DNA of 64,000 nucleotides, taken from contig RSEH01000192.1 in NCBI GenBank assembly GCA_006503475.1, positions 1 to 64,000 of the forward strand, given 5' to 3'. The position numbers were made by a program, and so were the translations under genes. Source of the stretch: Stentor roeselii (Eukaryota > Ciliophora > Heterotrichea > Heterotrichida > Stentoridae). The notes beneath the pieces were generated by a model. That model was not told the origin of the DNA and made no database searches. It saw nothing but the letters and a program-made list of their open reading frames with translations. The number at the start of each line of letters is the position of its first letter. Within the stretch, counting starts at the first letter, position 1. Shown one piece after another: positions 63,449 to 64,000 of the stretch.

Positions 63449-64000
63449 ATGCAAAGATCAGAAGGTAGATACGAAAAATACGACAAAGGGGAAGTATCCA
63501 GCATCTACGCAACCCGTTCTCTAAGTCCAGAAGACCGTTTAAACCTTCGTAACAAAGACCTTCTCGAAATTCCATTGAATCAAATCGACGAGTCGTGCAG
63601 TTCAATAATCGCATTAGGTTTCAACCGCATCACAAAAATTTCAAGTCTTCCAATCCGAATAATAAAGCTCGAGTTAAAAAACAACCACATCAGCAAGATT
63701 CAAAACCTTGAAAAATTAATAAACCTTCAAGTCCTTGACCTATCAAACAACCGTATCACTTCAATCGAGAACCTTTCAAACAACCACTGCTTACAAGAGC
63801 TTCATCTCGGCGACAACCACTTAAAAAAAGTAGAAAATCTTGAAATGTTAAAAGATCTTCGACGACTAAATCTAGAAAACAACTTTTTACCATCAACAAG
63901 TTCTTTTCGTCCACTTTCTCTAAACACAAAGTTGATGTTTTTAGTACTTAAAGGAAATCCTTTACAATTAAAATACAAGGCAGCGGTTTTAGCACTTCTT
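63449..64000 (+). CDS. leucine-rich-repeat protein (3' end outside window)
   Basis: 184 codons, open to the window edge. From about residue 45 it has five or more LRRs of the SDS22-like 22-residue type: LELKNNHISKIQNLEKL, LQVLDLSNNRITSIENL, LQELHLGDNHLKKVENL, LRRLNLENNFLP, LMFLVLKGNPL. The N-terminus is polar and Arg/Tyr-rich. SDS22-like LRR proteins in ciliates are often axonemal or phosphatase regulators. No stop or intron was seen before base 64000. Confidence 0.85.
   Translation, partial: MQRSEGRYEKYDKGEVSSIYATRSLSPEDRLNLRNKDLLEIPLNQIDESCSSIIALGFNRITKISSLPIRIIKLELKNNHISKIQNLEKLINLQVLDLSNNRITSIENLSNNHCLQELHLGDNHLKKVENLEMLKDLRRLNLENNFLPSTSSFRPLSLNTKLMFLVLKGNPLQLKYKAAVLALL

Noticed and set aside
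1-64000. Search for CRISPR arrays, rRNA, transposases, reverse transcriptases and virus-like elements
   Set aside because: None was recognised. The only tandem repeats seen are the short ones listed.

Overview
The window looks like a somatic (macronuclear-type) ciliate chromosome, most probably from a heterotrich of the Stentor type. The reasons are: (1) reading frames are packed tightly on both strands in AT-rich DNA; (2) eight coding breaks in six genes are bridged exactly by GT...AG introns, seven of them 15 nt long with an A at intron position 10; (3) TAA, TAG and TGA all end genes, so the code is standard, unlike most ciliates; (4) the gene content is typical of a large ciliated cell (CDPK, several other kinases, EB1, SHIPPO-repeat protein, N-myristoylated and CaaX proteins). 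The species is an inference. No tRNA, rRNA, CRISPR, transposon or virus-like element was recognised.

Layout. 1-9 kb: a SET-domain methyltransferase cut by the window edge, a small coiled-coil protein, an NDUFA9-like protein, a seven-TM receptor fused to a pseudokinase, an AMPK/SNF1-like kinase, a coiled-coil protein and PRMT1. 9-18 kb: a mitochondrial Hsp60 with two introns, a membrane RING protein, a tiny C2H2 zinc-finger protein, an ERK MAP kinase, a degenerate CK1-like kinase and small basic proteins. 18-26 kb: a PAP2/sphingomyelin-synthase-like enzyme, a METTL13-like methyltransferase, a TPR protein, a CDPK, a SHIPPO-repeat protein, a CaaX protein and a secreted Cys-rich protein. 27-29 kb: a decayed WD40 gene. 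29-47 kb: EB1, lipid-anchored ankyrin protein and USP deubiquitinase starting 13 bp apart, LMBR1-domain protein, two tandem CaaX proteins, XK-like protein, LITAF-like protein and a Polo-like kinase. 48-52 kb: a tandem array of four secreted ML-domain (NPC2/MD-2-like) genes. 53-64 kb: long coiled coil, another CaaX protein, a BET-type bromodomain protein, a CNNM-type transporter and a truncated LRR protein.

Themes. Signalling at membranes dominates: six kinase or pseudokinase genes, five proteins with an N-terminal Gly2 myristoylation-type start, and four small coiled-coil proteins ending in CaaX boxes, which by sequence form two related pairs. Cytoskeletal and ciliary genes (EB1, PLK, SHIPPO, LRR, several coiled coils) are interspersed. 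Gene packing is extreme: stops and starts overlap (44632), convergent stops share one TTAA (13831-13834) and divergent starts sit 13 bp apart (35204/35218). By eye, many genes also have G-poor, C-containing sequence upstream and C-poor, G-containing sequence downstream on the coding strand.
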